Notes under the pieces: model-generated
What the model was told of the DNA's origin: nothing
Databases searched by the model: none
Seen by the model: the letters and a program-made list of their open reading frames with translations, nothing else
Assembly (NCBI GenBank): GCA_036521415.1
Contig: DATDHU010000076.1
Location: 1 to 38,220 of the forward strand
Source: DASXMT01 sp036521415
GTDB taxonomy: Bacteria > Actinomycetota > Acidimicrobiia > Acidimicrobiales > RAAP-2
Length of the DNA stretch: 38,220 nt
Reading direction: 5' to 3'
In this document: positions 8,057 through 16,617 of the stretch, piece by piece
How positions within the stretch are numbered: position 1 is the first letter of the stretch
Layout: each line of letters starts with the position of its first letter
Made by a program: the position numbers and the translations under genes

Positions 8057-8899
8057 TCAGGCCAAGGTCACCACGCACACCCCGATCGTGCCCGGGCCGG
8101 TGTGCGTTCCCACCACCGGTCCCAGGTTGACCACCTCGAGCGGGTACTTGGCGTCGACCTCCCCCAACAGCTTCAGCAGGTCCTCGAGGTCGTTGGCCGC
8201 TCCATTGCAGATGGCCACCCGTTCGACGCCCCCCATCCCTTGGACCTTGTCGGCCAGGTACTTGAGCTGGCGCGACCGGGTCCGCTGTTTCGACTCCTCT
8301 TCCACCACCCCGTCGACCACCTGCACGACCGGCTTGATGGACAGCAACGAGCCCAGCAAGGCCCGTGCCCCTCCGATCCGGCCGCCCTTCTCCAGGTGCT
8401 CGAGCGTGTCGATGGCTCCGAACACCTGGGTGCGCTCGATGCGCCCGTGGGCCACGGCCTCCACCTCGTCGAGCGAGGCGCCCCCTGCGGCCGACTCAGC
8501 GGCGGCGAGAGCTATTAGACCCTGGCCCATGGTGACCGAGCGCGAGTCGATGACCCGCACCGGCACCTGATCGGACACGGCATCGGCCGCCGCCTGGGCC
8601 GATTGATACGTGGCCGACAGGGCCCCGGACAAGTTGATGCACACGATGCCGTCGTAGCCGTCGCCCGCTGCGAGACTAAAGGCCTCCTGGAAGGCCCCGG
8701 GCGAGGGTGCGGAGGTCTCGGGAAGTATGTCGCTCGACTTGCAGCGGCGCCAAAACTCGTCGGGGGAGAGCGTTGCCCCGTCGACGAATTCCTCCGATCC
8801 GAAACGGATCGACAGGGGGACGATGAAGATTCCTCGTTCCTCGGCAAGCGCCGGTGTCAGATCACCAGCGCTATCGGTCACCACCCGAACCCGGGCCAT
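8057..8899 (-). CDS. DegV family fatty-acid-binding protein
   Basis: DegV proteins bind a fatty acid; FakB members present fatty acids to the kinase FakA. The 280-aa chain starts with the family signature VRVVTDSAGDL and has the TSAPSPGAF and INLSGALSATYQSA segments that contribute to the lipid pocket. The length is normal. ATG 8899 is preceded by GGAGGAGG at a good distance, and this start overlaps the end of murJ by 29 bp. No fakA-like kinase is in the window, so its partner is unknown. DegV between murJ and trxB is not the mycobacterial arrangement. Confidence 0.93.
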   Translation of the reverse strand: MARVRVVTDSAGDLTPALAEERGIFIVPLSIRFGSEEFVDGATLSPDEFWRRCKSSDILPETSAPSPGAFQEAFSLAAGDGYDGIVCINLSGALSATYQSAQAAADAVSDQVPVRVIDSRSVTMGQGLIALAAAESAAGGASLDEVEAVAHGRIERTQVFGAIDTLEHLEKGGRIGGARALLGSLLSIKPVVQVVDGVVEEESKQRTRSRQLKYLADKVQGMGGVERVAICNGAANDLEDLLKLLGEVDAKYPLEVVNLGPVVGTHTGPGTIGVCVVTLA

Positions 8900-10766
8900 T
8901 GGAATCCTCCTCCCCCTGCTCCGACGGGGGGACCGGCCGAAGCCGCCAGTTCGTCGGGACAGCCGTCTCCTGGTCGAGTCTGCCATGGAACGTCGGTGTC
9001 GGCCGCGGCATGCCGCGTCCTGACGACCGGGTCCCGACCGCCGTCCTGGCCCCGCCCGGTGGTCTCGACGGAGTCGGGCCGCGCCGCCCGTTCGGGCTGC
9101 CGGTGCCGCCGGGGCGCGGGTGGGACCTGTGTTTGGCGGCCCGGGCGGCGAGGAGAGCGGCTGTCCCGCCGTAGGCGATCAGGGCGGCGGCGACTGCCAG
9201 GACGACCCGGAACAGCACCCCGAAGCCGGTCTGGGCGCTGGACACGTTGACGACCAGTACGGTCACCACGGCCATGACGGCCGAGGCGACCAGCACCCGC
9301 TTCAGTGGCTGGGTGACCTGGTCGCCGCCGAAACCGCCCAGGCGCCGGCGCAGGACCCCGATGGCCAGCACGGCGGTGACGCTGTAGGCGATCGAGAGGG
9401 ACAGGGCCAGGCCCTGTACGCCGAGCGGCCCGACCAGGGCCACGCCGACCACCACGTTGATGACGTTCTCGACCACGTAGAGATAGAAGGCTGTCCGGGT
9501 GTCCTGCATCGACTGCAGCACGCGGGTCATGTACAAGAAGACGCAGAACCCGGGCAGGCCCAGCGAGAACATGGCCAGGGTGGAGCCGATGGAGTCCGCC
9601 CCGGCCACGCCGGTGGTCCCGTGGGCGAAGATGAGGTCGGAGAGGACGTGGGAGAGGATCAGCATCCCGACGGTGGCCGGGATGATGATGGCCAGCATCC
9701 CTCGTAACCCCGAGGCCATGCGGCGCCGGAAGCCGCTGGAATCATGGAGCGCCCACCGCTCGGCTAGCGACGGGGCCACCGCGCTCATGATGGAGACGGC
9801 CACGATCCCGTATGGAAGCTGGAAGAAGGTGTAGGCATAGGTATAGGCCGACACCGCACCCGTGGCCGGGTCCCCGTCGGCCAGGGCCAAGATGATGGTG
9901 AGGGCGAGCTGGTTGGCCAGGACCAGGGCGAACGTCCAGCCGGCCAGCCGCATGATCGTGCGCATGGCCTCGTGACGGGGCTCCCACACGAACCTGATGT
10001 GGAGGTCGGCACGCTTGAGGGACGGAAGGAGCAAGAGGGCCTGGACGACCACGCCCAAGGTGGTGCCGAGCCCCAGGATGGCCAGGAAGGTGGCGTGCTG
10101 GGCGATGGCGCTCATCGACATGCTGCCCACCACTGCCTTGAACCACAGCAAGGCGCCGATCACCACCAGGTTGTTGGCCACCGACACGAACATGGGCATG
10201 GCGAATTTGCGCCGGGCGTTCAGCAACGCGGTGAACAGGCTGATCAGTCCGTAGAAGGCCAGTTGGGGGACGAACCACTTCAACAGGGTGATCGCCTCGG
10301 CCCGCTGCTGCGGGGCCTGGGCGGTGTGGTTGGCCACCGTGTAGACGTTGATGATCCCTGGGACGGCGAACCAGAAGATCACGCTGGCCACGGCGAGCAC
10401 GGTGATGGTCATCGTGGTGACGGCCGAGATGGCCCGCCAGGCTTCGGGGCCCTTCCGGGTGGACAGCCGGTCGACGAAGACGGGGACGAAGGTGGCGGAC
10501 AGGACCCCGCCCAGCACGATGTCGTGGATCATGTTGGGGGTGTTGTTGGCCAGGTTGTAGCCGTCGGCGAACCACCCGACGCCCACCGCATAGACCAGGA
10601 CGATCAGCTTGATCACCCCGGTCAGGCGGGACAGGGCCGTGCCGACGGCCATGCCCGCGGTGGCACCGATGAGGCTGGAGCCCCGCCGGGCCGACGGTGC
10701 CTCCGGACGGCCCCCGACCCCGAGTGGCTCGTCGCCCGGTTTTGCGCCCGGGGCGAAGTCGGTCAT
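8871..10766 (-). CDS. murJ: Lipid II flippase MurJ (MviN family)
   Basis: MurJ moves the peptidoglycan precursor lipid II across the cytoplasmic membrane. The protein has 631 aa with about 14 hydrophobic segments between residues 30 and 540. Family features include the N-terminal GTALSRLTGVIK segment and the FVPVFVDRL and QLPYGIVAVSI segments. A basic, Pro/Arg/Gly-rich cytoplasmic tail of about 80 residues follows the last helix. It lacks the pseudokinase domain found in mycobacterial MurJ. ATG 10766 overlaps the stop of the DUF6049-like gene (ATGA), which fixes the start. CwlM, encoded later in the operon, contacts MurJ in mycobacteria, so a functional link is plausible. Confidence 0.95.
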   Translation of the reverse strand: MTDFAPGAKPGDEPLGVGGRPEAPSARRGSSLIGATAGMAVGTALSRLTGVIKLIVLVYAVGVGWFADGYNLANNTPNMIHDIVLGGVLSATFVPVFVDRLSTRKGPEAWRAISAVTTMTITVLAVASVIFWFAVPGIINVYTVANHTAQAPQQRAEAITLLKWFVPQLAFYGLISLFTALLNARRKFAMPMFVSVANNLVVIGALLWFKAVVGSMSMSAIAQHATFLAILGLGTTLGVVVQALLLLPSLKRADLHIRFVWEPRHEAMRTIMRLAGWTFALVLANQLALTIILALADGDPATGAVSAYTYAYTFFQLPYGIVAVSIMSAVAPSLAERWALHDSSGFRRRMASGLRGMLAIIIPATVGMLILSHVLSDLIFAHGTTGVAGADSIGSTLAMFSLGLPGFCVFLYMTRVLQSMQDTRTAFYLYVVENVINVVVGVALVGPLGVQGLALSLSIAYSVTAVLAIGVLRRRLGGFGGDQVTQPLKRVLVASAVMAVVTVLVVNVSSAQTGFGVLFRVVLAVAAALIAYGGTAALLAARAAKHRSHPRPGGTGSPNGRRGPTPSRPPGGARTAVGTRSSGRGMPRPTPTFHGRLDQETAVPTNWRLRPVPPSEQGEEDSNGPGSGGDR

Positions 10767-13150
10767 CGGACCGGCATCCCGTCGGACTGCGCTCGACGCT
10801 GGGCCCGGCGGCGCACCGTGGTCCGCACCCACCAGGCCAACAGCACGGCGACGGCACCGAGGGACAGGGCGATGCCCACCACCGAGGTGGCCGTGGAGCG
10901 AACGGTGACAGCGCCTCTGGTCAGGACCAGGCCCCCGGTCGGCGAGGTGAGTGTGATCCCCACCTTGAACTCGCCCGAGGCGCGGGCCTGCACCGGCACG
11001 TAGTAGTTGTTGGTGTTCTTGGCCAGGGACACCGGGAGCGAGTGATGCGTGGCCCCACCGGAGAAGGTCAGCTTGTCGCTGGTGACCGTCAAGGTCCCCT
11101 GCACCGGGTACCCGGCGTTGGAGGCGATGGTCACCGGGATGCTGCCGTTGCGGGCGGTGAGGGTGAAGCTCTTGTCACCGGCCACGCTCAACTGGGCGAG
11201 CTGGGCCCCGATGGCCAGCCCGGTCCGCTCCACCACCTTGGCCTGTTGCCCCGGGTGGAGGATCTCGGACTGACCGGCGAGGAGGAGCTCGCTGATCTGG
11301 AAGCGGACCTGCTGGGCCGACGGGGCGGCGGTGCCGAAGTTGGTGAGACGGGTGCGCTGGGTGCTGATGGCGGTCACCGGCAGCCCGGCTCCGGCCGCTC
11401 GCGGGGACGGGCTCAGCTTGCAACCCTGGGACCGGCAGGCGACAGGTCCGGGGAGGGACTGGAACAGGCCCGACACGGTGACCGCCTCGACCACCGGGCT
11501 CTGGGCCAGCCCGGTGAGCACGGTCCTGACGAAGGTGGGGTCGGCCACCCAGTTGTTCGGGGGTACGGCGACCACGCCCCGCACGGTCTGGGTGTTCCCG
11601 CCCTCGAAGTAGACCTGGGCCAGCTCGGCCAGGAGCTGGTGGGCAGCGAGCACCGGGTCGCCCGGATCGGCGGTGAACCGGGAGGAGAGGTCGGAGTCGG
11701 AGGCCAAGGCGGTAAAGGGTGCGCCGTTGGGAGCGGTGAGGATGAACGGCTCGACCGTGGAGCCGCCCGACGAGGGTGACGGCGTCGAGGTCAGGTCGGC
11801 CGAGGGCAGCACCACCTGGTTGTACCCCTGGGCCTGGAGTTGCCCGAGCGTGGCGTCGTCGATGCTGTCGTTGGTCACCCAGGCCCCGGCCAGTCCGGGC
11901 ACGCCCGGTGCCGGCACGGGTCGCTTCGACCCGAGCTCGAGCTGGTTGGCCGCCGCGGACCACCCCGCCTGGAGCTGGAGGGTCAGCTCGCCGGTCAGCC
12001 CGGTGTCGACCAGTGCCGTCGCGTCGACGGGCACGTAGGACGTCCACAGGAACTGACGGCCGCCCAGGTTGGCCGCCGTGGTCAAGGCCTTGATGCTGGA
12101 TGGGTGGCCGAAGTTCTGCAGGGCCTGGAGGGTCTGGGGCGATGCGGCCAGGGTCACCGGCACCGTCGGAGCGCCGCTGACGGCGTCGATCACGGCGGCC
12201 AGGTTGTCGAGCGTCCCGGCCGAGGGTGGGGCGAGCGCCTTGAGAGGATCGGTGGCCAGCACCGAGCTCGGGGGTGTGGTCGGGGTGGATCCGACCGGGG
12301 TCTGGATGGGGAGCTCCCAGGCGAAGCGGAGCCGCTTCGTGTCGGCGGGAGCGGTGGAGTACACCAGGTGCGTGGTCAGGGAGCCGAGGACGTTCCCGGA
12401 CCGGGTGTCCACCAGTTGGAGACGGACCGGGTACACACCACCGTTGGCCACGTTGCAGTCGCGCAGCGATGCGACGAAGCCCCCCAGGGTCGCGGACGAC
12501 GATGACCCCGGCGCCGTGCCGTCGCTCGTGACCGGGATGGGTACGTCCACGCCTCCGCCGAACACGGGGACGAGCGACTGCCACGCCACCGGGTTGGACG
12601 TGGCCACCAGGGCCCTCCCGGTCGGGCCCGACTTGGTCAGCGTCTCGTCGAATCCCGATGGCGTCCCGAGGCACGGGAAGAGGGCGATGTTGAGACCCAG
12701 CTGACTGGCGGCGGGTGTCCCGGGACCGGCCTCGACCACGAGGTCGAACGTGGGGTGGGCGGCGGTCACCCAACTGGTCTGGGACACCAGTTTCAGGGCG
12801 GGCTCTCCCGCGGTGTCAGGCGCTCCGGTGGGTGCTCCCGCCGCCGACCCTGCGCTGGCCGCCACCGGAAGTCCGGACGCCGGGCCGGCCACCGACCCCA
12901 CCATCCCGACGATGCCCGCGGCGGCGGAGGCGACGACGGTCATCCGGCGGACGAACGAGGACCGAGCGGGCCTCTCCCGTCCCGGGGACCGCAGAGAGCG
13001 GCAAGCGGGCGGGCGCGGCGAGCCTCGATGGGCGGCGGCCTTCGGGGCACGACTCGCAGCCGCCCCGGGGAACGGGGCGGGGCCGTTCCCAGGCACAGGG
13101 CCGCGGGGTTGGCTGCCGTACGGCAAAAGGCTGCCTCGTTCCCAGTTCAC
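10763..13150 (-). CDS. DUF6049-type secreted, membrane-anchored protein
   Basis: A 795-aa protein upstream of murJ, in the position of mycobacterial Rv3909. An Arg-rich N-terminus leads into a hydrophobic segment at about residues 70-95, which would act as a signal peptide. The long middle is rich in Ser, Thr, Gly, Val and Ala. Near the C-terminus a hydrophobic helix (VVGIALSLGAVAVLLAWWV) is followed by Arg-rich residues, so the bulk is outside the cell and anchored at its C-terminus. Function is unknown. Its tight coupling to murJ points to envelope assembly. The start is GTG at 13150 with a weak ribosome-binding site; a later start at 12943, right at the signal peptide, is possible. Confidence 0.85.
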   Translation of the reverse strand: MNWERGSLLPYGSQPRGPVPGNGPAPFPGAAASRAPKAAAHRGSPRPPACRSLRSPGRERPARSSFVRRMTVVASAAAGIVGMVGSVAGPASGLPVAASAGSAAGAPTGAPDTAGEPALKLVSQTSWVTAAHPTFDLVVEAGPGTPAASQLGLNIALFPCLGTPSGFDETLTKSGPTGRALVATSNPVAWQSLVPVFGGGVDVPIPVTSDGTAPGSSSSATLGGFVASLRDCNVANGGVYPVRLQLVDTRSGNVLGSLTTHLVYSTAPADTKRLRFAWELPIQTPVGSTPTTPPSSVLATDPLKALAPPSAGTLDNLAAVIDAVSGAPTVPVTLAASPQTLQALQNFGHPSSIKALTTAANLGGRQFLWTSYVPVDATALVDTGLTGELTLQLQAGWSAAANQLELGSKRPVPAPGVPGLAGAWVTNDSIDDATLGQLQAQGYNQVVLPSADLTSTPSPSSGGSTVEPFILTAPNGAPFTALASDSDLSSRFTADPGDPVLAAHQLLAELAQVYFEGGNTQTVRGVVAVPPNNWVADPTFVRTVLTGLAQSPVVEAVTVSGLFQSLPGPVACRSQGCKLSPSPRAAGAGLPVTAISTQRTRLTNFGTAAPSAQQVRFQISELLLAGQSEILHPGQQAKVVERTGLAIGAQLAQLSVAGDKSFTLTARNGSIPVTIASNAGYPVQGTLTVTSDKLTFSGGATHHSLPVSLAKNTNNYYVPVQARASGEFKVGITLTSPTGGLVLTRGAVTVRSTATSVVGIALSLGAVAVLLAWWVRTTVRRRAQRRAQSDGMPVR

Positions 13151-13191
13151 CTCGCACGGCAGCCTACGCCAGTCGAACTACCCTCGGCGGC

Positions 13192-14604
13192 GTGCTACCC
13201 GCGCGATTGCAGCCGCTGGTCGAGGCCACCGCCGGACTGTCCGAGCGGTTCCGGGCCGCCGGCCATACCCTCTACCTGGTCGGGGGCTCGGTCCGTGACG
13301 CCATCGTGGCCGGCGACTCTGCGGACGGCGGTGCCGGGCTGGACGACAGCCCGACGCCCGACCTCGACTTCACCACCGACGCCCGTCCCGACGACATCGA
13401 ATCGATGGTTGCCGGCTGGGCCGACGCCGTCTGGACCCAGGGCAAGCGGTTCGGGACCATCGGCTGCATCCACGCCGGCCGGGTCTACGAGATCACGACC
13501 CACCGGGCCGAGGCCTACCATCCCGACTCCCGGAAGCCGACGGTGGCCTTCGGAGACCGGGTGGAGGACGACCTCTCCCGCCGGGACTTCACCATCAACG
13601 CCATGGCCCTCCGCCTGCCCGAGATGGAGCTCATCGACCCGTTCGACGGCCTGGCCGACCTGGCCGCGCGGCGGTTGCGGACGCCGTTGGACCCCGAGGT
13701 CTCGTTTGCCGACGACCCGTTGCGGATGCTCCGGGCGGCCCGTTTCATCGCCCGCCTCGATCTGGAGCCGGACCCGGAGCTGGTCGAGACGGTCAAGGCC
13801 GGTCACGGCCGGCTGTCGATCGTGTCGGCCGAGCGGATCCGGGACGAGCTGGACAAGATGGTGATGGTCCCGGTTCCTTCAGTGGCCCTCTGGTTCGTGG
13901 TCCGGACCGGGCTGGCGGCCGAGTTCCTTCCCGAGCTGCCCGGGCTGGCCCTCGAACAAGACCCCATCCACCGCCACAAAGACGTGTTGGCCCATACCCT
14001 GGCGGTGATGGACAAGACCAGCAGCGACCGGATGCTGCGCCTGGCCGCCCTCTTCCACGACGTGGGGAAGCCCAAGACCCGCGCCTTCGGGGAAGGCGGG
14101 GTGACCTTCCACCACCATGAGGTGGTCGGCGCCCGGATGACCCGCGAGCGGATGACCGCCCTCCGCTACCCCAAGGACGAGGTCGACACGGTGACCGAGC
14201 TGGTGGAGCTGCACCTGCGCTTCCACACCTACCGGCTGGGGTGGACCGATCGGGCCGTCCGGCGTTACGTCCGAGATGCCGGCCCCCTGCTCGACCGGCT
14301 GAACGAGCTGACCCGCTGCGACTGCACCACCCGTAACGCGGCCAAGGCCCGGGCCCTGAGCCGGCGGATGGACGAGCTCGAGGCCAGGATCGCCGCGCTG
14401 CGCGAACAAGAAGAGCTCGATGCCATCCGCCCTGACCTCGACGGCACCCAGATCATGGAGCAGCTGGGCATCAAGCCCGGCCGCGACGTCGGGGCCGCCC
14501 TCTCCTTCCTCTTGGAGCTGCGACTCGAGGAGGGGCCCCTCGGGGAGGAGGAGGCCCGGCGCCGCCTGCAGGCGTGGTGGGAGGAACGATCGCAGCCCGT
14601 ATGA
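13192..14604 (+). CDS. pcnA: CCA tRNA nucleotidyltransferase / poly(A) polymerase family, with HD domain
   Basis: This class II nucleotidyltransferase adds or repairs the CCA end of tRNAs. The signature LVGGSVRD is at residues 29-36 and the catalytic aspartates are D57 and D59 (DLD). The RRDFTINAMA segment lies at 130-139 and the RNA-binding ADDPLRMLRAARF at 173-185. An HD domain follows (LFHDVGKPK, His289-Asp290), which in related enzymes gives phosphohydrolase activity. From GTG 13192 it has 470 aa, a normal length; the frame is open far upstream but overlaps the divergent secreted-protein gene. It converges with ino1, leaving 26 bp. Confidence 0.95.
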   Translation: MLPARLQPLVEATAGLSERFRAAGHTLYLVGGSVRDAIVAGDSADGGAGLDDSPTPDLDFTTDARPDDIESMVAGWADAVWTQGKRFGTIGCIHAGRVYEITTHRAEAYHPDSRKPTVAFGDRVEDDLSRRDFTINAMALRLPEMELIDPFDGLADLAARRLRTPLDPEVSFADDPLRMLRAARFIARLDLEPDPELVETVKAGHGRLSIVSAERIRDELDKMVMVPVPSVALWFVVRTGLAAEFLPELPGLALEQDPIHRHKDVLAHTLAVMDKTSSDRMLRLAALFHDVGKPKTRAFGEGGVTFHHHEVVGARMTRERMTALRYPKDEVDTVTELVELHLRFHTYRLGWTDRAVRRYVRDAGPLLDRLNELTRCDCTTRNAAKARALSRRMDELEARIAALREQEELDAIRPDLDGTQIMEQLGIKPGRDVGAALSFLLELRLEEGPLGEEEARRRLQAWWEERSQPV

Positions 14605-14630
14605 GCGGCTCGGGTGCCTGATCGAGGCGT

Positions 14631-15728
14631 TCAGTCCTCGGGCCAGACGGGGTTGGTGGCGCCGTCGGCGAAGGCCTCGACCATGTCGTGGGCCACGTCG
14701 TCGTGGTACTGCACGGGAGGCGACTTCATGAAGTAGGCGGACGGGGCCAGCAGTGGCCCGCCGACGCCCCGGTCGAGGGCCAGCTTTGCGCACCGCACGG
14801 CGTCGATGATCACGCCGGCCGAGTTGGGGGAGTCCCATACCTCGAGCTTCAGTTCGAGGTTCAAGGGCACGTCACCGAAGTTCCGGCCCTCCATCCGGAT
14901 ATAGGCCCACTTCCGGTCGTGAAGCCACGGCACGTGGTCCGACGGTCCGATGTGCACGTCGTCGGAGGGCAGGGTCCCGTGCTCGATCTGGCTGGTCACG
15001 GCCTGGGTCTTGGACACCTTCTTCGACTCGAGGCGGTCACGCTCGAGCATGTTCTTGAAGTCCATGTTCCCGCCCACGTTCAGCTGGTAGGTGTGGTCGA
15101 GTGCCAGGCCGCGGTCCTCGAACAGGCGGGTCAGGATCCGGTGGACGATGGTGGAACCCACCTGGCTCTTGATGTCGTCACCCACGATGGGCAACCCGGC
15201 ATCGGTGAACCTCCGGGCCCATTCGGGGTCCGAGGCGATGAACACCGGGATGGCATTGACGAAGCCGACGCCGGCTTGGAGGCAAGCGTCGGCATAGAAG
15301 CGCTGGGCCTCTTCGGACCCGACCGGCAGGTAGCTGACCAGGACATCGGCCCGGCTGTCCCGAAGGGCGGCGACGACGTCGATGGGCTCCTCCGGTGACT
15401 CCTCGACCGTCTCCCGGTAGTACTTGCCGTAGCCGTCGAGGGTCGGGCCGCGCTGGACGGTGACCCCCATGTCGCCCACGCCGGCGAACCGGATGGTGTT
15501 GTTCTGTCCGGCGAAGATGGCCTTGCCCAGATCAGTCCCCACCTTGGCGGCGTCGGCATCGAACGCGGCCACGAACTCCAGGTCGTGCACGTGGTAGCCA
15601 CCGAGCACGACGTGCATCAGGCCGGGGACCGTCTCCGACGGGTCAGCGTCCCGGTAGTACTCGACGCCCTGGATAAGCGAGCTGGCGCAGTTCCCGACAC
15701 CGGCGATGGCCACTCGGATGTTGCCCAT
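14631..15728 (-). CDS. ino1: Inositol-3-phosphate synthase
   Basis: The enzyme makes 1D-myo-inositol 3-phosphate from glucose 6-phosphate with NAD+. It is the first step toward phosphatidylinositol, mycothiol and related glycolipids in Actinobacteria. The Rossmann motif GVGNCASSL is at residues 11-19, and the NAD/catalytic segments SYLPVGSEEA, GDDIKSQVGST and NVGGNMDFKN are intact. It has 365 aa, like the actinobacterial form. ATG 15728 has AAGGGA nine bases upstream. It follows a padR gene on the same strand, as in mycobacteria (Rv0046c-Rv0047c). A strong hairpin lies between them. Confidence 0.97.
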   Translation of the reverse strand: MGNIRVAIAGVGNCASSLIQGVEYYRDADPSETVPGLMHVVLGGYHVHDLEFVAAFDADAAKVGTDLGKAIFAGQNNTIRFAGVGDMGVTVQRGPTLDGYGKYYRETVEESPEEPIDVVAALRDSRADVLVSYLPVGSEEAQRFYADACLQAGVGFVNAIPVFIASDPEWARRFTDAGLPIVGDDIKSQVGSTIVHRILTRLFEDRGLALDHTYQLNVGGNMDFKNMLERDRLESKKVSKTQAVTSQIEHGTLPSDDVHIGPSDHVPWLHDRKWAYIRMEGRNFGDVPLNLELKLEVWDSPNSAGVIIDAVRCAKLALDRGVGGPLLAPSAYFMKSPPVQYHDDVAHDMVEAFADGATNPVWPED

Positions 15729-15755
15729 GGATCGATTCCCTTCGTTGTCTTCGAC

Positions 15756-15785
15756 GCGACGATCCCGGCCGGGCCGGGTCGTCGC
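15756..15785 (-). promoter_or_regulatory. GC-rich hairpin between padR and ino1
   Basis: Twelve base pairs formed by arms 15756-15768 and 15774-15785 with a single bulged base (15763) and a 5-base loop. It lies in the 64-bp gap between padR and ino1 on the transcript. No run of U follows, so it may be a Rho-type stop, a processing or stability element, or a partial attenuator letting ino1 be expressed differently from padR. Confidence 0.4.
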
Positions 15786-15792
15786 TCTCTTC

Positions 15793-16410
15793 TCAGGTCG
15801 TTGGTGCTTCGGTTCGCTTCTCGGTCTCGATCAGCTGATCGAGCCAGGAGATGTCGTGTTGTGTCGCCTCGGTGCTGTGCTCGACCAGCGAGCGGGTGTA
15901 CCGGTCGAGGCCGGTCCCGGCGGCGGCGCGGGCCCGATCGGCGGCCAGGCGCTGGACGAGCTGTGCCCGCCTGCGCTCGAGCAGACCGAGCCGGGCTTGG
16001 GGGGCGAGGTGCTTGGCGAAGGCCAGCCGCAACCCGAAGCTCCGAGCGTCGTCGCTCCCGGCCGACTCTCCCGCGGCCAGGAGTTCCTCGAACAGGCGGT
16101 GCCCGATGTCGGTGATCCGGTAGACCTTGCGTGATCGCTTGGTGCCCCTGGTCGCGCCGGACCGGCGGGAGCGCAGGGCCGCCCGCTCGCCCCCCAGCGA
16201 CCCGGTGAGAGGGATCGGCGAGGTGGCCGTCGACCCCCCCGATTCGGTGCCGATCACCGCGCCGGCCGCCTCCAGCTTGGCCAGGGCGGGATAGAGCGAC
16301 CCGAAGGAGATGTTGGAGAAGAGGCCGAGCTCGTCCCGGAGGCGCTTCCTGATCTCGTAGCCGTGGAGCTCGTGTTCCTGGAGCAGCCCGAGAATGGCCA
16401 GGTCGAGCAC
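15793..16410 (-). CDS. PadR family transcriptional regulator
   Basis: The N-terminal winged-helix domain is clear: LDLAILGLLQEHELHGYEI and FGSLYPALAKLEAAG (residues 2-50), then the wing ending in KVYRITDIGHRLFEELL. Between the recognition helix and that strand lies an insert of about 35 residues rich in Ser, Gly, Thr and Arg. The C-terminal half is a helical dimerisation region of about 90 residues. The start is GTG 16410 with no strong ribosome-binding site. Its promoter, 80-110 bp upstream, contains a perfect inverted repeat, so it probably represses itself and perhaps ino1. The insert is longer than usual for the family. Confidence 0.9.
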   Translation of the reverse strand: MLDLAILGLLQEHELHGYEIRKRLRDELGLFSNISFGSLYPALAKLEAAGAVIGTESGGSTATSPIPLTGSLGGERAALRSRRSGATRGTKRSRKVYRITDIGHRLFEELLAAGESAGSDDARSFGLRLAFAKHLAPQARLGLLERRRAQLVQRLAADRARAAAGTGLDRYTRSLVEHSTEATQHDISWLDQLIETEKRTEAPTT

Positions 16411-16490
16411 GTCAGCGAGCCCCGCGGTTCTGAACGCGACCGTCAGGTCGGGCCCCGCCTGGACTGCTCGTCACGTACTGCATGCTCAAA

Positions 16491-16513
16491 CGATATATCA
16501 ATCCGATATATCG
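16491..16513. promoter_or_regulatory. Palindromic operator candidate for the PadR regulator
   Basis: Arms CGATATATC and GATATATCG are perfect inverted copies (9 bp each) around a 5-bp spacer, AATCC. The site lies 81-103 bp upstream of the padR start. It covers the spacer and -10 region of the padR promoter candidate, which suits autorepression. Confidence 0.65.
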
Positions 16514-16519
16514 ATGCAA
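16492..16519 (-). promoter_or_regulatory. padR promoter candidate
   Basis: Read on the minus strand: -35 TTGCAT (16519-16514), 16-bp spacer, -10 TATATC (16497-16492). The perfect inverted repeat lies across it. The predicted transcript would carry a leader of about 75 bases before the padR GTG. Confidence 0.5.
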
Positions 16520-16617
16520 CCAATCCGGTCGGGGCGAGCATCCCAGCCGGTGCGGGCGAGCGGGGGGCACGCCGTCGAGAATGGGCGAACGAAAGGGCGG
16601 GAGAGGAGAGGACGAAG

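Noticed and set aside
9120..12505. Long plus-strand ORFs opposite murJ and the DUF6049-like gene
   Set aside because: High-GC antisense shadow frames rich in Gly, His, Gln and Arg with no domain.
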